DNA from: Planctomycetota bacterium
GTDB lineage: Bacteria > Planctomycetota > MHYJ01 > WSZJ01 > JACPWG01
DNA: 64,000 nucleotides
NCBI GenBank assembly: GCA_016197205.1
Contig: JACPWG010000104.1
Coordinates: 62,001 to 126,000, forward strand
Reading direction: 5' to 3'
Part shown: piece by piece, positions 52,001 to 60,223 of the stretch
Layout of the letters: every line of letters begins with the position of its first letter
Numbering within the stretch: the first letter of the stretch is position 1
Made by a program: the position numbers and the translations under genes
The notes under the pieces: generated by a model
What the model saw: the letters and a program-made list of their open reading frames with translations, nothing else
What the model was told of the DNA's origin: nothing
Database searches by the model: none

Positions 52001-54324
52001 CCCTGGTCGTCCAGGCTCGCCAACTCCGGGATCCCGTCGCCGTCCAGGTCGGCGCCGAGCATGGGGTAGCCGGGGCCGAGGTCGTCGACGGTGCGCGCGA
52101 AGGAGCGGGCGAAATCGCGGACGGCCTCGGCCTCGGGTCTCAGCGCCTTCGGCAGGGCCGCGTCCGCGAGCGCCTCGTCGAGCGTCTCCACCGCGCCGCC
52201 GAAGTCCAGGGTGCCGGCGCGCGCGCGGCCGAGCCACGCGCGGGCCTCCGCGACGACGGCCGCATCGGTGTCCCGGGCCTTCGGCCCGCCGGCGGGTGCC
52301 GGCCGTGCGGGCGCGCGGAGCACCTGGAGAAGCAGGGGCACGGCGTCTTCATAGCGCTCGCCCCGCGTCAGCTCCGCGCCGAGCCGCAGCAGCACCTCGC
52401 TGCTGCCCGCGTGTCCCAGCGCCGCGCGATAGGCGTGCAAGCGTTCGCTGAGGGCCTTTCCGGGTTCGCCGAGCCGGTCGTAGGCCCCCGCCATCAGGAC
52501 GAAAGCACGGGGCAGCTCCACGTCTTCTCCCGACGCCGCGGCCGCGGCGAAGCGCTCCGTCACGGTCGTGGCCGCGGCGAGCGCCTCCCTCGGCCGCTCC
52601 GACGCGAGGGCCGCCTCGGCCGCGTCGAGCAAGCGGCGGGCTTCCTCTTCCCGGCCGCGCCGCTCGGCCGTTTCGCGCGCGAGCCTCCACCTTTCCTGCA
52701 CGTACCGGCCCAGCGTGAAGTAGCCGACCACCCCGAGGAGGACCGCGGCGGCGGCGGCCACGGAAGTCGAAACCTCCTTGTGCCGCCGGACGCGCCGCCA
52801 CGCCTTTTCGCGCCAGGTCGCCGGACGGGCCTGGATTACTTCCCCGGCCAGCCAACGATCGATGTCGTCCGCGAAGTGCCGCGCCGAAGCGTAGCGCCGC
52901 GCGGGGTCCTTGTGCATCGCCCGGGCCACGATCGTCTCGACGTCGGCGTGCAGGCCCGGGAGGCGGCCGCGGAGCGGCGGCGGGTCCGCGAGCAGGATCA
53001 GGTTCATGAGCCGTAGCGGGTCGGTCTCCGTGAAGGGGGGCAGCCCGCAGAGCATCTCGTACACGACGGCGCCCAGGGAATACAGATCGCTGGCCGGGCC
53101 GACGCGCGAGGCGTGGCCCGAGGCCTGTTCCGGCGACATGTAGAGCGGCGTCCCCATCGCGTACCCGCTTTGCGTCAGGCGCGTGACGCCGCCCAGGTCC
53201 TTGGCCAGGCCGAAGTCCGCCAAAAGGACGCGGTGGGACGAGGAGAGCCGGCCCCCGATCTTGAATTGGGAGTCGGCCTCTTTGGGGGCGGCCCCGGCGT
53301 CCGTAGCCCCGGTGAGCGTGAGGAGCAGGTTGGCCGGCTTGATGTCCCGGTGGACGAGCCCTTGCTGGTGGGCGTAGTCGAGGGCGAGCGCCACGTCGCG
53401 CGCGATCCGAAGGGCGACGCGCACGGGCAGCGTGACGTTCGCGCGGACGAGGGACTGGAGGCTTTCCCCCTCGACGAACTCCATCGTGTAGTAGAGTCGG
53501 CCTCCCTCTTCGCCGATGTCGTAGACGGGCACGATCCCGGGGTGGTGGAGGCGGGCCGCGAGCATCCCTTCGCGGCGGAAGCGCTGGCGCGCCGACTCGT
53601 CGACCTGGCCGTCCCCGAGCATCACCTTCAGCGCGACGACCCGTTTCACTTGCGTGTCGAGCGCCCGGTAGACGACCCCCATGCCGCCCCGGGCGATCTC
53701 GCGTTCGAGCTGGTACCGACCGAAGAACTCGGCGGGTGCGCCGGGCGAAGGAAGGGGCCCGGGGGCTCTGGGAGAGACCTGGGGAGTCGCCGCGGAGTCG
53801 GACTCGGAGCCTCCGGCGGCCGGTGCGCCGTCGAGCGCCTGCTCCAGGGTGGAACCCGGCGTGCCCGGGGAAGGGGGCGGGGAGAGCGGAGCGGGCGGGA
53901 CCCCGATGAGCGTCGAGAGTTCGGCGAGCCTGCGGGCCTGCGGCGAGGGTGCGGGGTGGGGCGCAGGGGCGCGGCCGATCGGTGGGTCCGCAAGGAAGGC
54001 GGGCATCGGGACGAAACCCGGGGAATCCGGCGTCAACGTCGGCGGCGTGGCGCCCGAGTCGATGGGCCGATCCGCCGCCGGGCGCCGCGCCGCGGGCTGG
54101 GCGGGTGCGTCCGCGGGGGGGGGTGCCTGGGCGAGGAGGGCGTTCACCTGCTGTAGAGTCAGCAGGTTCTTGTCGACCAGCGTACCGGCCAGGGAGCGCG
54201 TGGGCCGCCCGGCCGCGAGTTGGGCTTCGAGCTCGCGGCGACAGCCGTCCAACAGGGCGGGATCCACGAGGCCGGCACGAAGGACCGCGCGCGCGAGGCG
54301 GGCATCTTCCGCGGGCTCCGGCAT
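49060..54324 (-). CDS. Ser/Thr protein kinase with TPR-like, FG-GAP-like and C-terminal PDZ domains
   Basis: The 1754-residue protein begins with a helical module (about 10-64), then a Pro-rich linker and a kinase at about 203-475 with G-R-G-G-M-G-like loop, K233, HRD 325-327, DFG 370-372 and S-P-E 397-399. An insertion of about 30 residues (about 337-366) lies between catalytic loop and DFG. One membrane helix follows near 520-543, then helical repeats, a few D-L-D-G-D-G repeats, a beta-rich region, and a PDZ-like domain in the last 110 residues (L-A-G-L-Q-P-G-D-Q-V-A-A-V-D-G). The PDZ would be outside the membrane. It is probably a stress or envelope sensor; no ligand is indicated. Confidence 0.82.
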   Translation of the reverse strand: MPEPAEDARLARAVLRAGLVDPALLDGCRRELEAQLAAGRPTRSLAGTLVDKNLLTLQQVNALLAQAPPPADAPAQPAARRPAADRPIDSGATPPTLTPDSPGFVPMPAFLADPPIGRAPAPHPAPSPQARRLAELSTLIGVPPAPLSPPPSPGTPGSTLEQALDGAPAAGGSESDSAATPQVSPRAPGPLPSPGAPAEFFGRYQLEREIARGGMGVVYRALDTQVKRVVALKVMLGDGQVDESARQRFRREGMLAARLHHPGIVPVYDIGEEGGRLYYTMEFVEGESLQSLVRANVTLPVRVALRIARDVALALDYAHQQGLVHRDIKPANLLLTLTGATDAGAAPKEADSQFKIGGRLSSSHRVLLADFGLAKDLGGVTRLTQSGYAMGTPLYMSPEQASGHASRVGPASDLYSLGAVVYEMLCGLPPFTETDPLRLMNLILLADPPPLRGRLPGLHADVETIVARAMHKDPARRYASARHFADDIDRWLAGEVIQARPATWREKAWRRVRRHKEVSTSVAAAAAVLLGVVGYFTLGRYVQERWRLARETAERRGREEEARRLLDAAEAALASERPREALAAATTVTERFAAAAASGEDVELPRAFVLMAGAYDRLGEPGKALSERLHAYRAALGHAGSSEVLLRLGAELTRGERYEDAVPLLLQVLRAPARPAPAGGPKARDTDAAVVAEARAWLGRARAGTLDFGGAVETLDEALADAALPKALRPEAEAVRDFARSFARTVDDLGPGYPMLGADLDGDGIPELASLDDQGLVLGHLEQGRFVQKDRKDKRIPYDRWRAHMQAIPCEAPNRRALALVGGLNDRAAAAVFLWDGQSMREVGRTFIPEEYTSYAWGDLDGDGHPDLLVGSAHALRAYRWIEPLGRLAPMGAPPEEIEAIALPVEGDVCHIEIGDFAGRGKPEALLFLGRWGGYAVTRFEWSPDIDLPVPAGSAFLSPVDSVVRVDRPGRPPALLAAAGWSLGDLFVQRRVLGEDMFAKLLKPGGFYLVELTSDPWPSITRVYGDETKEPLPSEVRVVRLHARAGDYLCCEAGEKNERRVSVFRSGVHERPLIRLAFSKATEAMRGRLVEALDVDGDGYDEAVFRRPDGMRLVLGAARPSAGSAIAQGRDEAATQNAAPRTPRDPRLDYASALERASLDYPDIAKEAAVAYQEVLLDARTLADTREAVEGELRCLAERGEHAKLAEVATTEANRFPELEVELLRCAARLLDEARAWEPASRVADRLLRALELSATARQLAIRDADRFRGLAAPAHRLRLSGPNPTRLDWMATSPLAVTPQEDGSWILHASGDAEDRLVARVGGAWDSWKMTGRVTASRLDWGVTAFLGVGLRDPLEYESVPASLEAVRLRAAGGSRLPIYQLSVVSKHGEPASAHLYDAGLPWPATPLAFSLSTILHQGRTCLTVEGLPGSPTEGKAADVPGRTRTEPVWVGVLLSSRSTARERGRFRIENLELWHTTDRLGFEPFHPKSAVEHLATANALWIQGKLKEARHMYDLAMRLADTEANAPQAETEQPPDALMARKPTAGDIDQWVAVDARFYKGLMLGADGAAAGANRHLEAAWERSPERFRTLLARYSLALLEDRPAERDVLRAWWRSREGAATPERRPALGNHTVHLLGPEAAEVVLEGAKVRTESLLLIDRVRPGDAGDLAGLQPGDQVAAVDGKVLGDAAEYGLYVMGAGCAGRDRLTLSLRRGPKAWDVSVPVKAPGFMVRAEKSTFVEWVEEKAGTKDK

Positions 54325-54610
54325 GGTTCGATTCCTCGCTCTCTCGGGATTTCACAGATCACGAAGCTGTGACACCATCGCGCATAAGATTGCTTTTTCG
54401 GCAACAATATTCCCCCAGCAGGCCATCGATTGCGAGACCGAACCCGAGGGAACCGAAGGACGCGCTGAGACCGCTCCCTCACGGTCGCGGTTCCGATCGG
54501 CTGCGCCAGTCGATCCGCCAGCGTTTCGTCCTTCGGTGTCTTCGGCGTTTTCGGTGGCGCGTCCCTTCGGTTGCGGCCAGGGGCTGCTCTGGGCACTGGG
54601 CTTCCGCCCC
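54325..54610. repeat. Gap with dispersed repeats
   Basis: TTTCACAGATCACGAAGCTGTGA near 54349 is a short palindrome. AGGGAACCGAAGGACGCGCT and the following CCGCTCCCTCACGGTCGCGG (54447-54495) recur almost unchanged at 63115-63164. No gene is seen. Confidence 0.6.
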
Positions 54611-56509
54611 TCACTTCCCCTGCTCCCCCCGCGCCCGCTGGAGCGCGTCCTCGAGCAGGCGGAGGACTTCGGGATCGGCGCTCTCCTCCGGCACGAGGTC
54701 GACGTAGCGACGAAGGTCGCTCGCTGCGCCCGCCGCCGCGCCGGCACGGAGACGCAGCTCTCCTCGGACCCGGTACGCGCCCGCCATGCCCGGTTCCCGG
54801 TCGAGCACGGCGTCGAGGTCCTCCAGCGCCTCGGGAAGGCGGCCGGCGTCGGCACGGGCCCGGGCGCGTGCCAGCCGGCTCTCGTGCCGGTCCGGCTGGA
54901 TCTCGAGGACGAGTTCGAGGTCCTGCAGGGCCTGGTCGAGCGCCAGACGCGACGACGAGTCTTCCGGCTTGCGCGCGGCGATCGCCAGCCGGATCTTGGC
55001 GCGTTCGTCGAGGGCGGCGACGTTGCGCGGACTCAGCGCGAGGCAGTGGGCAAGGTCGGCGAGCGCGGCCTCGGGTCCCGCGCAAAGCAGCGCGGCGCGT
55101 GCGCGCCCATACATCGCCTCGACGAGGATGGGGTCCGCGTCGAGCGCCCGCGTGAAGGCGTCCATCGCTGCGCGCGCCCGGCGGTCCCTGGCGGGTCCGG
55201 CCGGCAGCCGTTCCGCCTCCTCCATCGCCCGCACCCCCTCGCCGTGGGAGCGCCAGGCCGCCTTGCGCGCCTCTTCGGGGCTCAGCGCAGGCACGACCTC
55301 GCGTCGTGGCACCAGCTTCGCGACCTGCCGCGCGATGTCGCCCGAAAAGTAGGCGGCAAGGACGAGCACCCCACCCGCTGCCATGCCCGCGGCGAGCCTG
55401 CGCTTCGCCCGGAGCCTCCTCGTATAGAGCGTGATCCGCGTGACCGGCTTCGCGCGGAGCTGCTTCCCCTGCTGCACGCGCCCCAGGTCCTCGGCCATCT
55501 CCGCAAACGAGGCATAGCGACGCCCCGGCTCCTTCTCGAGGGCCTTCATGCAAATGGCCTCGAGCCCGGGGTGGATGGAACGGTCGCGCTGGCGGGGCGC
55601 CATCGGCTCGATGCAGCGGATCGACGCGAGCACGACCGCCGCCGAAGGGCCGGGGAAGGGCACGGCATCCGTGAGGCACTCGTAGAAAAGCGACCCGAGG
55701 CTGAATAGCTCGGACCGCACGTCCTTGCCGTCGCCGCCGGCCGCGCGTTCGGGGGAGACGAAATAGCCCGCCCAGGCCCGCGGGAGCGGGGCGGCGGCCG
55801 CCGCGAGCTCCGGCAGGGGACGCGCGAGGCCGAAGTCCACGAGTTTCGGGTCGTACGAGAGGTCGAGGAGCACGTTGGAGGGGGAAAGGTTGCGGTGGAG
55901 GACGCCCGCGCCGGCCGCGCCGTGGAGCAGCTCGGCGAGCAGCCGGAAAAACCGCACCGGCGGGCCCAGCCCCGGGCGCCGGCGGTCGGGAAGCTCGGCG
56001 AGCGAGATGCCGTCCACCCACTCCGTGGCGAGATAGGAGAAGGGGCCTTCGCAGCCGAGGTCCGCATAGGGTATACACCCGAGCCTCCGGATCGGGCCCG
56101 CCTCCCGGACCGAGGTCTTGAGCCGCTCCACCGACTCCCGGGCCGCCTCGGTGGCGGGGTTGAAGACCTTGAGCGCGACCGCGTGGGGGAGAAGGCCGGA
56201 CTGTGCGCGGTACACGGCCTTGCCCGGCACGGACTGGAGCAGCTCGAGGAGCTTGTAGGGGCCGACGCTCTGTCCCTCGAGGAAGGGCGGGGGATGGGCC
56301 TGGAGAGCGCGGCGTTCCCGGTCGAGCTCCTCGGAGAGGTCGCGCACCTGCGACTGCGAGAGCATCGACAGCTCGGTGAGGATCCGGTGGACCGGGCGGA
56401 CCCCGCCCCCCTCGCGGTGCCGCTTGAGCGCCTCGAAGACCTGCAGGTCGGTGACGAGGCCGCGGTTCGCGGCGGAAAGGCAGACCAGGACGTCGTGGCG
56501 GACTGGCAC
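54611..56509 (-). CDS. Predicted pseudokinase with TPR domain
   Basis: The 632-residue protein has a helical N-terminus (about 15-60), a protein-kinase-like domain (about 84-345), a membrane helix at 373-388 and TPR-like repeats (about 400-625). The kinase lysine K114 and DFG (225-227) remain. However, the catalytic loop reads H205-R-N-L-S-P-S-N instead of H-R-D-L-K-P-x-N, and the glycine loop reads L-Q-S-V-P-G-K. It should therefore bind poorly or not phosphorylate. It lies 286 bases upstream of the large kinase on the same strand, so a regulatory pairing is possible but unproved. Confidence 0.8.
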   Translation of the reverse strand: MPVRHDVLVCLSAANRGLVTDLQVFEALKRHREGGGVRPVHRILTELSMLSQSQVRDLSEELDRERRALQAHPPPFLEGQSVGPYKLLELLQSVPGKAVYRAQSGLLPHAVALKVFNPATEAARESVERLKTSVREAGPIRRLGCIPYADLGCEGPFSYLATEWVDGISLAELPDRRRPGLGPPVRFFRLLAELLHGAAGAGVLHRNLSPSNVLLDLSYDPKLVDFGLARPLPELAAAAAPLPRAWAGYFVSPERAAGGDGKDVRSELFSLGSLFYECLTDAVPFPGPSAAVVLASIRCIEPMAPRQRDRSIHPGLEAICMKALEKEPGRRYASFAEMAEDLGRVQQGKQLRAKPVTRITLYTRRLRAKRRLAAGMAAGGVLVLAAYFSGDIARQVAKLVPRREVVPALSPEEARKAAWRSHGEGVRAMEEAERLPAGPARDRRARAAMDAFTRALDADPILVEAMYGRARAALLCAGPEAALADLAHCLALSPRNVAALDERAKIRLAIAARKPEDSSSRLALDQALQDLELVLEIQPDRHESRLARARARADAGRLPEALEDLDAVLDREPGMAGAYRVRGELRLRAGAAAGAASDLRRYVDLVPEESADPEVLRLLEDALQRARGEQGK

Positions 56510-56788
56510 GGCACTCCGGTCGCGGCGGGGACGCCGCGCAGGGAAGAACGCCGGGGAAACGAAAAGCGGGTCCGTGGGCCTCCGGCCGGCCGCCGCGTCG
56601 GACCTCGGCCGCGGCCGTGCGGGTCGGACTGGACCGGGCCGGTCAGCGCGCGCAAGAATTACGTTACATTTTCGTCGATCGACCGATGCCCGGGGGCGCG
56701 GGCCTCCGGCCCGCGCAGCGCGGCCCAGAGGGCCGCGCCCCCAGGAGCCTCGAAGTCCGAATTTGCGCGGTTGTCTTTGCGCGGGCGC
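56510..56788. other. Gap with GC-rich hairpin
   Basis: GGGGGCGCGGGCC at 56692 faces GGCCGCGCCCCC near 56735, with an inner GGCCTCCGGCCC hairpin. No gene is seen. Confidence 0.5.
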
Positions 56789-57409
56789 TCAGTACTTGTC
56801 GAGGACCGCCTGGACGAGGTCCGAGAGGAGCGCGTCCGTTTCCGCTGCGGAGGCCGAGGGGCTGCGCTCCGCGGTGGCCGAGACGACGAACGCCTTTTTC
56901 ACGGCCGCGGCGAACCGGGCGTCGCCGACGTCGAACGCGCGCACCTTGGCGTCCGCGACCAGCTCCTTTTGCGCCTGCGGAAAAAAGGTCAGGTCCTTGC
57001 GATCCAGCAGGTGCAGGCAGACCAGGCGGTCGCCGGCGTAGCCCGACAGCTCCGCGACGCGCGACCGGTCGAAGTAGACGACCTGGAAGCGCCGGCACGT
57101 GAAGTCCCGAGGCCATTTTTCCGGGACCCGGATTTCGAACCGGAAGTGCGGCACAAAAAAGTTGGCCACTTCCTCGGGCGTGCCGGGTTTGACGGTACGG
57201 GGCGGCGGCTCCCGCACCGCTTCCAGAAAGGCGCGCTGGGCATCCCTTGCCAGGTCGATCGTCTGCGAGGAGAGGAAGGCGAAGAGGAAGACGGAGACCG
57301 CCAGTCCGGCCACGAGCGCGAGGGTCCAGCGCCACAGACGGGCCCAGCCTTTTCGAAGGCGCACGATGTCCACGGGGAACCTCACCTCATCTCTTGACTT
57401 CGAGGACAC
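56789..57409 (-). CDS. Membrane-anchored protein, anti-sigma-like, unrecognised
   Basis: The 206-residue protein has one membrane helix (about 28-48) and an outer domain containing F-Q-V-V-Y-F-D-R-S-R-V-A-E-L-S-G-Y-A-G-D-R-L-V-C-L-H-L-L. That part weakly resembles the outer domain of anti-sigma factors, but the N-terminal part is short and has no zinc motif. It overlaps the following gene's start region by 23 bases, suggesting co-translation with the next product. I assign no function. Confidence 0.6.
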   Translation of the reverse strand: MSSKSRDEVRFPVDIVRLRKGWARLWRWTLALVAGLAVSVFLFAFLSSQTIDLARDAQRAFLEAVREPPPRTVKPGTPEEVANFFVPHFRFEIRVPEKWPRDFTCRRFQVVYFDRSRVAELSGYAGDRLVCLHLLDRKDLTFFPQAQKELVADAKVRAFDVGDARFAAAVKKAFVVSATAERSPSASAAETDALLSDLVQAVLDKY

Positions 57410-58622
57410 GCTGCGTGGGCAGCGCCAGCGTCAGGGCGAGCGCACCCTCGGCCTCCGTGGCGGCGTAGGTCACGGAAGCCACGGGATAGGTCTTGCTCTC
57501 GCCGGCGTCGGGAATCGCGAAGCGTACGCGCCAGTCCGGATGCAGGAGCCTCCACTCCCGCCCCCCCTGCTCCTCGACGAGGCGGACCAGCAGAGCGGCG
57601 TCCAGCCAGGCCGGGAGGAGCGGGTCGCGACCGAGGAGCTCGATCTCCCGGAGCGAAACGGTCCGGTCCTCCTGGATTTCCCCCCGGATGCCCAGCGCGG
57701 TTTTGCCCGTGCCCGCCCGCGCCTCGACCGACCAGGCTTCACAGCGGCCGTTCAAGGCGTCGACTACGGAGGCGCTGCCCCCATGCCCTTCGAGTGCCAG
57801 CGCGTCGATGGGCTCCCCCGGTCGCCAGGTTGCGACTTCCTGGGCGAGGACGTCGACGGCCTCCCGCGGCGTGAGAAAGCGATGGAGCCTGCGTGGGAGC
57901 GGAGCGTCGCGAGGCACCGGCCGCGCCTCGCGCGCCTCGACCCGGAGGCGCAGCGCTTCGACCTGCCGGCGTCCGTCAGGGCCGAAGTCGTGGTAGTCGA
58001 AACTCCAGAGCGGGCCGGCGGGGCGGCCTTCGAGGGCGGCGGCGATGCGTCCCCCGGGCGGGGGCTCGGCGGCGCGCCAGGGGGCCGTCCCCGACGACTC
58101 GGCCGCCGCCAGGCACGCGCGCGCGTCCCACCCCTGGACCCCGATGTCGAAGAGGAGCGCCTCCGGCGAGCGGCGGCTCTCCGCCAGCGACCGCACGCCC
58201 GCGCGATCCACCTCCACCTCGAGCAGCGCGTAGTCGCCCACGTGCGGCGCGGCCGCGCGCGAGAAAAAAAAGACGGTCCAGCGGCCGGCGACGCCCTCGG
58301 GCCCAAGCCCGGCGCCCGGCTCGGCGGACGCCCGCGTCTCCACCCGGTGGCAGGTCGCGTCGAGCCGCCACTCGAGCGCCCGGGGGCGGGCGGCGAGCAG
58401 CGCTGCCTGGGGGGTGAGACGCACGGCGACCGGCGTGGGGCCGTCCGGTGCGGAGGGCTTGGCGGGCTGCGGTTCGGGTGCTTTCGGCGACGGCGGCGCC
58501 GCGGCCGGCGGTGCGGGCTCCTGTGCCGGCGCGGCGAGGGAGAGCGGGAGGACCAGCGCAATGCAGACGGCGACGGCGCAAGCGAGGGCCTGCCCGGAGG
58601 CGGTCCCGCGGGTCGCGCCCAC
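57387..58622 (-). CDS. Secreted or membrane-anchored protein, unrecognised
   Basis: About 411 residues, with a hydrophobic N-terminal signal or anchor (A-C-A-V-A-V-C-I-A-L-V-L-P-L-S-L-A) and a Pro/Ala linker, then beta-rich sequence with no family I recognise. The GTG at 58622 places the hydrophobic segment correctly; a TTG at 58661 would add 13 residues. The gene precedes the small membrane protein and overlaps it by 23 bases, so the pair is likely one unit. Confidence 0.6.
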   Translation of the reverse strand: MGATRGTASGQALACAVAVCIALVLPLSLAAPAQEPAPPAAAPPSPKAPEPQPAKPSAPDGPTPVAVRLTPQAALLAARPRALEWRLDATCHRVETRASAEPGAGLGPEGVAGRWTVFFFSRAAAPHVGDYALLEVEVDRAGVRSLAESRRSPEALLFDIGVQGWDARACLAAAESSGTAPWRAAEPPPGGRIAAALEGRPAGPLWSFDYHDFGPDGRRQVEALRLRVEAREARPVPRDAPLPRRLHRFLTPREAVDVLAQEVATWRPGEPIDALALEGHGGSASVVDALNGRCEAWSVEARAGTGKTALGIRGEIQEDRTVSLREIELLGRDPLLPAWLDAALLVRLVEEQGGREWRLLHPDWRVRFAIPDAGESKTYPVASVTYAATEAEGALALTLALPTQRVLEVKR

Positions 58623-59020
58623 GGTCAGATGGCTCAAGGCTCGGCGCTCGGCAAGAGACAAGCTGGGCTCGCGACGATGGAGGTCACGCCGGCTGAAGGC
58701 CTTTTTGTTTTTGTAGACAGGGGACGCTGACGGCGTTCACTCTACCGCCCGTCCTCTGCGCCTCTGCGCTGCTGATCGTTCGAAGATTGTCTTCTTGCGA
58801 CAATTTTTGCTTGGGTCGAACGCCACGAAAACCACAGATTTCACAGATTTTACGCGATTACACAGATTACGAATCTGTGAAATCGTCGTTAATCTGTGAA
58901 ATCTGTGGTTGCGTCGTCGCTTGGCTGCGACCCCGCCGCGCTAGGCCTCCGCGGTTCCGTCTTCCCGTCCATGGGTCTCACCGCTTTCGACCTCGCTCCT
59001 CCTCGACCGACTCCGTTCCC
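58623..59020. other. Gap holding a palindromic repeat
   Basis: No gene is seen in these 398 bases. The main feature is the inverted repeat at 58830-58910. Confidence 0.5.
58830..58910. repeat. AT-rich palindromic repeat
   Basis: AACCACAGATTTCACAGATT (58830-58849) and AATCTGTGAAATCTGTGGTT (58891-58910) are exact inverted repeats, with a second inner palindrome of the same ACAGATT unit. It is much richer in A and T than its neighbours. Confidence 0.75.
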
Positions 59021-60223
59021 TCAGCGCCCCTCCCGGCGGCCTGCCATGACGGTCGACAGGCCGTAGAGCTTGACGAAGGCGGCGGCCTCCTCGGGACCCC
59101 AGGAGGAGGACTGCGCATACACGGTTTTCGGGTCCTTGAGCAGGTTCGGCGACTCGTACTCCACGGGCAGCCCCTGGCCCTTCCATAGCTTCATCGTCAC
59201 GCTCCCGGTGACGTGCCGCTGCGTCGAGTCCAGGAAGGCCTCCAGGTCCCGCCGCAGCGGATCGTAGTAAAGCCCGCTGAACACCAGCCAGGCCCACTTC
59301 TGCGCCGCGACGGACTTGAACTGGTTCTCCTCCCGCGAGAGGATCGCCTCCTCCAGCGCGCGGTGCGCCGCGTGGAGGAGCGTGATGCCGGGGCATTCGA
59401 ACGCGATGCGCCCCTTGATCCCCACGACGCAATCGCCGGTATAGATCCAGCGCCCGATGCCGTGCCGGCCGCCCGTCTCATTCAGGCGCTTCACGAGCTC
59501 GATCCCGGCGACCCGCCGGCCGTCGAGCGCTACGGGCAGCCCCGCCTCGAAGGCGAGCCGCACCCGTTGTGGCCGCGCCGGCGTCCGGTCCGGCGGACGC
59601 GTGAGCACGAACGCCTCGTCGGCCGGCTCCAGCAGCCGGTCGATCTCCGACCCCGAGATCGTGACGCCGCACACGTTCTGGTTGATGCTGTACCGCTTGT
59701 GCGCCGCCGGCACGCGGAACCCGCGCTCCTCCAGGTAGGCGACTTCCTTCGCGCGCAGGTCCGTCTTCACTTCCGCCTGGAAGTCCCGGATCGGCGCGAG
59801 GAGCTCGAAGTTACCGAGCGCGCGCACGGAGATGTCGAACCGGACCTGATCGTTCCCCATTCCGGTGCAACCGTGGGCGATGATGCCGGCCCCTTCGCGA
59901 CGCGCCACCTCGACGCACTTCTCGACGATCAAGTAGCGGTCGGAGCAGAGGAGCGGATAGCTGTCCTGGTAGAAGGCCCCCGCCTTGATGAGGTAGGCGA
60001 GGAACTGGTCGTAGATGGCCGACTGCCCGGAGATGGAGTAGTGTTTCGTGGAGCCGAGCGCGCGCGCCTTCCGAGCGATCTCGGCGACGCGGGCGCGGGT
60101 CATGCCGCCCGTATCGACGAACACGGTAACGACGGCGTACCCCTCTTCGGTCAGCCTCCTCACGCAGAACGACGTGTCGAGCCCCCCGCTGTAGGCCAGG
60201 ACGACCTTGCGTCGCGCGATCAT
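59021..60223 (-). CDS. argG: Argininosuccinate synthase
   Basis: The 400-residue enzyme has the ATP pyrophosphatase loop A-Y-S-G-G-L-D-T-S near residue 10, the family's G-C-T-G-M-G-N-D-Q-V-R-F and S-I-N-Q-N-V-C-G segments. It joins citrulline and aspartate using ATP in arginine synthesis, in the cytoplasm. The ATG at 60223 overlaps the carbamoyltransferase stop (ATGA), so both are co-translated. An open frame continues to 60349 but lacks a plausible start. The sequence resembles the type found with acetylornithine carbamoyltransferases. Confidence 0.93.
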   Translation of the reverse strand: MIARRKVVLAYSGGLDTSFCVRRLTEEGYAVVTVFVDTGGMTRARVAEIARKARALGSTKHYSISGQSAIYDQFLAYLIKAGAFYQDSYPLLCSDRYLIVEKCVEVARREGAGIIAHGCTGMGNDQVRFDISVRALGNFELLAPIRDFQAEVKTDLRAKEVAYLEERGFRVPAAHKRYSINQNVCGVTISGSEIDRLLEPADEAFVLTRPPDRTPARPQRVRLAFEAGLPVALDGRRVAGIELVKRLNETGGRHGIGRWIYTGDCVVGIKGRIAFECPGITLLHAAHRALEEAILSREENQFKSVAAQKWAWLVFSGLYYDPLRRDLEAFLDSTQRHVTGSVTMKLWKGQGLPVEYESPNLLKDPKTVYAQSSSWGPEEAAAFVKLYGLSTVMAGRREGR

